The notes under the pieces were generated by a model. That model was not told where the DNA came from, did no database searches, and saw only the letters and a program-made list of their open reading frames with translations. Positions 5,190 through 7,738 of a DNA stretch of 7,738 nucleotides are shown piece by piece. This stretch comes from Acidobacteriota bacterium (GTDB lineage Bacteria > Acidobacteriota > Blastocatellia > Pyrinomonadales > Pyrinomonadaceae), in NCBI GenBank assembly GCA_963169175.1, contig CAUJFK010000318.1, positions 1-7,738 of the forward strand, given 5' to 3'. How positions within the stretch are numbered: the first letter of the stretch is position 1; every line of letters begins with the position of its first letter. Both the position numbers and the translations under genes were made by a program.

Positions 5190-5362
5190 TTGCCCAGTTT
5201 CTCCTCAGCCTGTTCCTGGGTCACGCCGCCTTCCTTACGGACGGCCTCTAATCCGTTTCGTACTTTTTCAGCAACGTAGAGATGATATTGAACATCCTCG
5301 ATCGATGCATCCTCGGGCAAACGTTCGACTAATGATCTGATTTCGTCTTTTACTGCACTCAT
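5174..5362 (-). CDS. Small antitoxin-like protein, partner of a truncated ParE toxin
   Basis: The 62-aa protein MSAVKDEIRSLVERLPEDAS... has the pattern of short antitoxins paired with RelE/ParE toxins: a first helix, a LPxDAxxxDVxYxLYV centre (residues 15-30), a KVRxGLEAVRxxGGVT segment and a C-terminal EEKLGKWL helix. Such proteins bind and block the toxin and often repress their own operon. Here the toxin reading frame begins inside this gene but is cut short, so the antitoxin is probably an orphan; it might still counter toxins elsewhere. The start at 5362 has only a weak purine-rich site (GAAAG about 7 bases upstream). The 66 bases separating it from the M20 gene upstream hold no promoter I would defend. 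Confidence 0.75.
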   Translation of the reverse strand: MSAVKDEIRSLVERLPEDASIEDVQYHLYVAEKVRNGLEAVRKEGGVTQEQAEEKLGKWLIS

Positions 5363-5428
5363 ATGTTTTCTTTCGCCGCTTCGGTCTATTTCCTTTTGTG
5401 CTACTGAGCAAAAAGTCTGTTCCGTTCC

Positions 5429-6568
5429 TCAATTCTCCATCAGCATCATCGTGATCAGTGTCGCGCGGTTTGCAATGTCTTTGGTGAGAATGTGTTCGTT
5501 CAATGTGTGTGCTCCGTCGCCGGTGATGCCGAGGCCGTCGAGGACGGGCACGCCCAACGCCGCGACAAAATTGCCGTCGGATGCACCGCCGACCTGTGTT
5601 TCCTTAAGCTCACAGCCAAACGAAGCCGAGATATCATGTGCCTTCTTAAATAGTGCAGCAACCGCCTCGGTCCGCTCCATCGGCGGGCGGTTAATGCCGC
5701 CTTTGACCTCAAGGGAAACGCGGGTATCGAACACTGCAAGTGAGTGCAATTCAGCATCGATCCGCTCCGCTTCCAACATGGTCGAAAAGCGAACGTCCAC
5801 GCTGCACGCGGCGTGTTCTGGAATGACGTTCGTGGTCGTGCCGCCTTTAATGGTGCAGACGTTTACGGTCGTTCCAATTTCGGGAGCATTCAGGGCGGAG
5901 ATCCTTTCGATCTGGCGGGAAAGTTCAAGTATTGCGTTCGCTCCTTTTTCAGGCTCTAGCCCTGCGTGGGCCGGGACACCGTGGGCCTTGATCTCGTACA
6001 CGCTTGTGCCTTTCCGGCCGGTTTTAACTCGGCCGGCGGCCGACGGTTCAAGAACCACGCAATACTCCGAGATCGAACCTTCGCGTTCGACCAGTTCGCG
6101 TCCCGTAAAACTCCCGACTTCCTCATCGCACGACAGCAAAATGTTGATCGGCCGCGCCGGCCGTGTGCCCGTTTCGGCAAAATACCTCAATGCCTCTAGC
6201 ATCACTACGACGTTAGCCTTCATATCGAAAATGCCGCAGCCGTAGAATTTATCGCCCTCGATGCGCGTCGGGTTCACGAGGTTCGTACCGACCGGATGGA
6301 CGGTATCGGTATGGCCGAGAAGAAGCACCGGTTTCGCCGCGTCGGGGAAAGCTCGAATGACGAGATGCTCGCCGTTGCCCTCGGCTGCGATCTTTTCGAT
6401 CTGGAGGTCCAATCCGACTTTGCTGGCCTCGTTCTCGACCCACATCACGACAGCCCGGCTGCGCTCGACATCATATGACGGCGATTCGATCTCGACGATC
6501 TGATGGATCAATTCGATGATCTGCGCTTGTCTGGCCTGAAAATATTCTAGGATCGCACCTGGTTCCAT
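5429..6568 (-). CDS. M20 family zinc metallopeptidase (glutamate carboxypeptidase / CPG2-like)
   Basis: A 379-aa M20 metallopeptidase closest in pattern to carboxypeptidase G2 (glutamate carboxypeptidase), which removes C-terminal residues from peptides or folate-like conjugates. The metal site is complete: H86 in LLLGHTDTVHP, bridging D115 in CGIFDMK, catalytic E149 and ligand E150 in SCDEEVGS, E174 in VVLEPS, and H354 in GDGAHTLNEH. The dimerisation (lid) domain spans about 183-293 (KGTSVYEIKAHGVPAHAG through VDVRF). Unlike secreted CPG2 it shows no signal peptide, so it is probably cytoplasmic. Its ATG is 6 bases after the nuclease stop, so the two are likely co-transcribed; no strong ribosome site is seen. 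Substrate specificity cannot be decided from sequence alone: ArgE/DapE-like acylases share the fold, but the GGASDGNF motif (327-334) favours the CPG2 type. Confidence 0.93.
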   Translation of the reverse strand: MEPGAILEYFQARQAQIIELIHQIVEIESPSYDVERSRAVVMWVENEASKVGLDLQIEKIAAEGNGEHLVIRAFPDAAKPVLLLGHTDTVHPVGTNLVNPTRIEGDKFYGCGIFDMKANVVVMLEALRYFAETGTRPARPINILLSCDEEVGSFTGRELVEREGSISEYCVVLEPSAAGRVKTGRKGTSVYEIKAHGVPAHAGLEPEKGANAILELSRQIERISALNAPEIGTTVNVCTIKGGTTTNVIPEHAACSVDVRFSTMLEAERIDAELHSLAVFDTRVSLEVKGGINRPPMERTEAVAALFKKAHDISASFGCELKETQVGGASDGNFVAALGVPVLDGLGITGDGAHTLNEHILTKDIANRATLITMMLMEN

Positions 6569-6574
6569 CGGTGT

Positions 6575-7561
6575 TTATTTTGCGGTAGGCGAAACGTTGA
6601 AGATCGCGTTCAGCGTCTCACCTAGCCGATAGCCCGCCATTGCAAGCTGCCGCTCTGCCAGCTTAAAGGCTTTCTTTGTGTACTGTTTCGACGGCATCTG
6701 ATTTCGTTTGAGATCAGGCGAGAAGACTACTGTATTGTCATAGGCAAAGCTTTCCTTTTGCCATTCGTCATACTGTCCAAGTTTAAGGCCGGCCTGCAGC
6801 GAACTGAACGGATTAGCCTTTATCATTTTTTTTGCGACCGATTCGAGATAATCGCGTTCGCACATTCCGGGCTTTATCGACACATTCCGATTTACGATCG
6901 AATCCCAGAACCAATGGAGGTTCACCTGCTGGGCCCGCGGCGTGCCTTCGGGTGTCAGTTGGAAAAGGTTACCACCCTGATCGCCCTTTGGCTCTTTGTC
7001 TGTAACGCGGCCGGATGTATGCAAGGGCTGATGAAGATCGCCGCCGATGTGCATCAGCCAGGCAATGGCAATGGCCTTTTCGGATGAGCGGGAGGAAGGA
7101 TTTCTGAGCACTGCATCGAACTCCTTTAATTTTGGTACGCCCTGGCCGCCTTCGGGAAAGCCGGTTAGGAGTTCCACTTTGCCGTCCACCTGTTTCCAGA
7201 AAATATCGTCATAGTGCCAATTTGACCTGTGATATTTCCGCTGCCGGACCTCATTCCGGAAACCGGATTCGGCCCCAAAATCACGGACAATATCGGCCCA
7301 TGTCGCCACAAGCATAAAATATTCTAGCTTGCGAACATCATCCGACTCGACGCCGTATGGCTGATAGTAAATGCCAAGAGTTGAATCTTCGGGCGCCGTT
7401 CGCAGAATGCGTATCACATTCTCGCGTGCCTGCGGCGACATCCGCTGCCACGCAATATATCCGGTAATTTTGTGGCCGACGTCATCCCACGCAAAGGCCG
7501 GCACGGCAAGCAGTATTGCGGAAATCAAGACATAGATCACCTTTTTTGACAATTTTTTCAT
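6575..7561 (-). CDS. Secreted S1/P1-type zinc nuclease
   Basis: A 328-aa exported S1/P1-family nuclease that cuts single-stranded DNA and RNA using three zinc ions. Residues 1-24 form a signal peptide (KKLSKK, hydrophobic VIYVLISAILLAV, then PAFA). Cleavage after A24 would make Trp25 the mature N-terminus, as the P1 zinc site requires. All nine expected ligands are present: W25, H30, D90 (ATWAD), H116 (NWHYDD), H171, D175 and H181 (LMHIGGDLHQPLH), H216 and D220 (NLHWFWD). The GDQGGN loop (193-198) and a C-terminal AGYRLGETLN helix also fit. I place the start at 7561 rather than at the in-frame ATG at 7672 because GGAG lies 7 bases upstream and this gives a proper signal peptide. It probably works in the periplasm or outside the cell in nucleic-acid scavenging. 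The M20 peptidase follows after 6 bases. Confidence 0.95.
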   Translation of the reverse strand: MKKLSKKVIYVLISAILLAVPAFAWDDVGHKITGYIAWQRMSPQARENVIRILRTAPEDSTLGIYYQPYGVESDDVRKLEYFMLVATWADIVRDFGAESGFRNEVRQRKYHRSNWHYDDIFWKQVDGKVELLTGFPEGGQGVPKLKEFDAVLRNPSSRSSEKAIAIAWLMHIGGDLHQPLHTSGRVTDKEPKGDQGGNLFQLTPEGTPRAQQVNLHWFWDSIVNRNVSIKPGMCERDYLESVAKKMIKANPFSSLQAGLKLGQYDEWQKESFAYDNTVVFSPDLKRNQMPSKQYTKKAFKLAERQLAMAGYRLGETLNAIFNVSPTAK

Positions 7562-7568
7562 TTTTTTT

Positions 7569-7573
7569 CTCCG
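7569..7573 (-). promoter_or_regulatory. Shine-Dalgarno site that decides the nuclease start
   Basis: CGGAG on the minus strand, followed by seven A residues and then the ATG at 7561. It is the clearest ribosome site in the window and supports the shorter start that yields a canonical signal peptide. Confidence 0.8.
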
Positions 7574-7587
7574 AATCTTTGTGGAAG

Positions 7588-7617
7588 ATTCTACCGAATA
7601 CGCGTAATAGAAGGAAA
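7588..7617 (-). promoter_or_regulatory. Candidate promoter of the nuclease-peptidase operon
   Basis: TAGAAT (7588-7593, five of six) with TTTCCT (7612-7617, weak) at 18-base spacing. The transcript would start about 20 bases before the nuclease start codon and include its Shine-Dalgarno site. The -10 is good and the -35 poor. Confidence 0.35.
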
Positions 7618-7709
7618 CGAGCGTAATTTTTACTGCTGGAGCAGGCAAACTTTCCATGCTTAGCATCATCATAAGTTACGCAAATCTTTCCCCTTAGATC
7701 GTTCTAGTT

Positions 7710-7727
7710 AATGTGAAAGGTTACATT
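7710..7727. other. Small inverted repeat near the right edge
   Basis: AATGTGA (7710-7716), a four-base AAGG loop and TTACATT (7721-7727) can pair over 7 positions with one G-U. It lies upstream of the nuclease promoter candidate and could be a regulator site or belong to a gene beyond the window. Nothing else is recognisable in 7618-7738. Confidence 0.25.
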
Positions 7728-7738
7728 TGACTGGCTTT

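Noticed and set aside
5451..6245. A long plus-strand open frame opposite the M20 peptidase gene
   Set aside because: It is a codon-bias shadow of the peptidase, with no family motifs and no ribosome site. The same applies to the plus-strand frame at 3671-4213 opposite dprA.
7562..7672. Longer start for the S1/P1 nuclease (37 extra residues beginning MMMLSM)
   Set aside because: It has no ribosome site and would bury the signal peptide, while the ATG at 7561 has GGAG at 7 bases and starts a canonical signal peptide.
1..7738. CRISPR array, transposase, integrase or rRNA operon
   Set aside because: Reading both strands I saw no regularly spaced repeats of CRISPR type, no DDE or tyrosine-recombinase motifs, and no rRNA-like sequence.

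Overview
The window reads as a bacterial chromosome segment in which every convincing gene lies on the minus strand. In transcription order, from high to low coordinates, it holds: a secreted S1/P1-type nuclease, an M20 metallopeptidase, an antitoxin with the stump of its ParE toxin, a selenocysteine tRNA, a four-helix-bundle (23S IVP-like) gene inside inverted heptamer repeats, dprA, a terminator/promoter region, a relic of a topA start, a complete topA, a broken fragment with a cysteine pair, and the first third of a SAM-dependent methyltransferase. The host is probably an environmental, Sec-decoding Gram-negative bacterium. Acidobacteriota (Blastocatellia-like) or a Bacteroidota-related lineage would fit the gene types (TopA with C-terminal repeats instead of zinc fingers, heptad-flanked four-helix gene, P1-type nuclease). 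This is a low-confidence guess; no rRNA or other strong marker is present.

Right side (5429-7738): the nuclease and the peptidase are 6 bases apart and probably form a small degradative operon. The nuclease is exported and keeps all nine zinc ligands. The peptidase has no signal peptide and keeps the five M20 metal ligands and the catalytic glutamate.

Middle (4498-5362): this is the mosaic part. A complete antitoxin is followed by a ParE-like toxin that stops after 41 residues. The -35 box of a good promoter overlaps that stop codon and drives a 99-nt tRNA-Sec (anticodon UCA). Two bases after its CCA begins a cassette bounded by 35-bp inverted arms, each made of five GGGATTT-like heptamers, enclosing a 129-aa four-helix-bundle gene. 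The other arm ends one base before the dprA ATG, and the cassette gene's stop codon overlaps that ATG.

Left side (1-4501): dprA and topA are neighbours in many bacteria, so this looks like the ancestral topA locus. Between them lie a near-consensus -35 box flanked by a direct repeat, a strong intrinsic terminator, a perfect palindrome, and about 19 codons resembling a different topA start, frameshifted and stopped. Beyond topA is another broken fragment with a Cys-x4-Cys motif. Together these suggest that an older topA was replaced in place by the present Bacteroidota-like one. The methyltransferase at the left edge loses its homology where base composition jumps to very high GC, which may be a contig-end artefact.

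I found no CRISPR array, no recognisable transposase or integrase, and no complete undescribed multi-gene system. The most unusual material is the tRNA-Sec/four-helix cassette junction and the topA relics.
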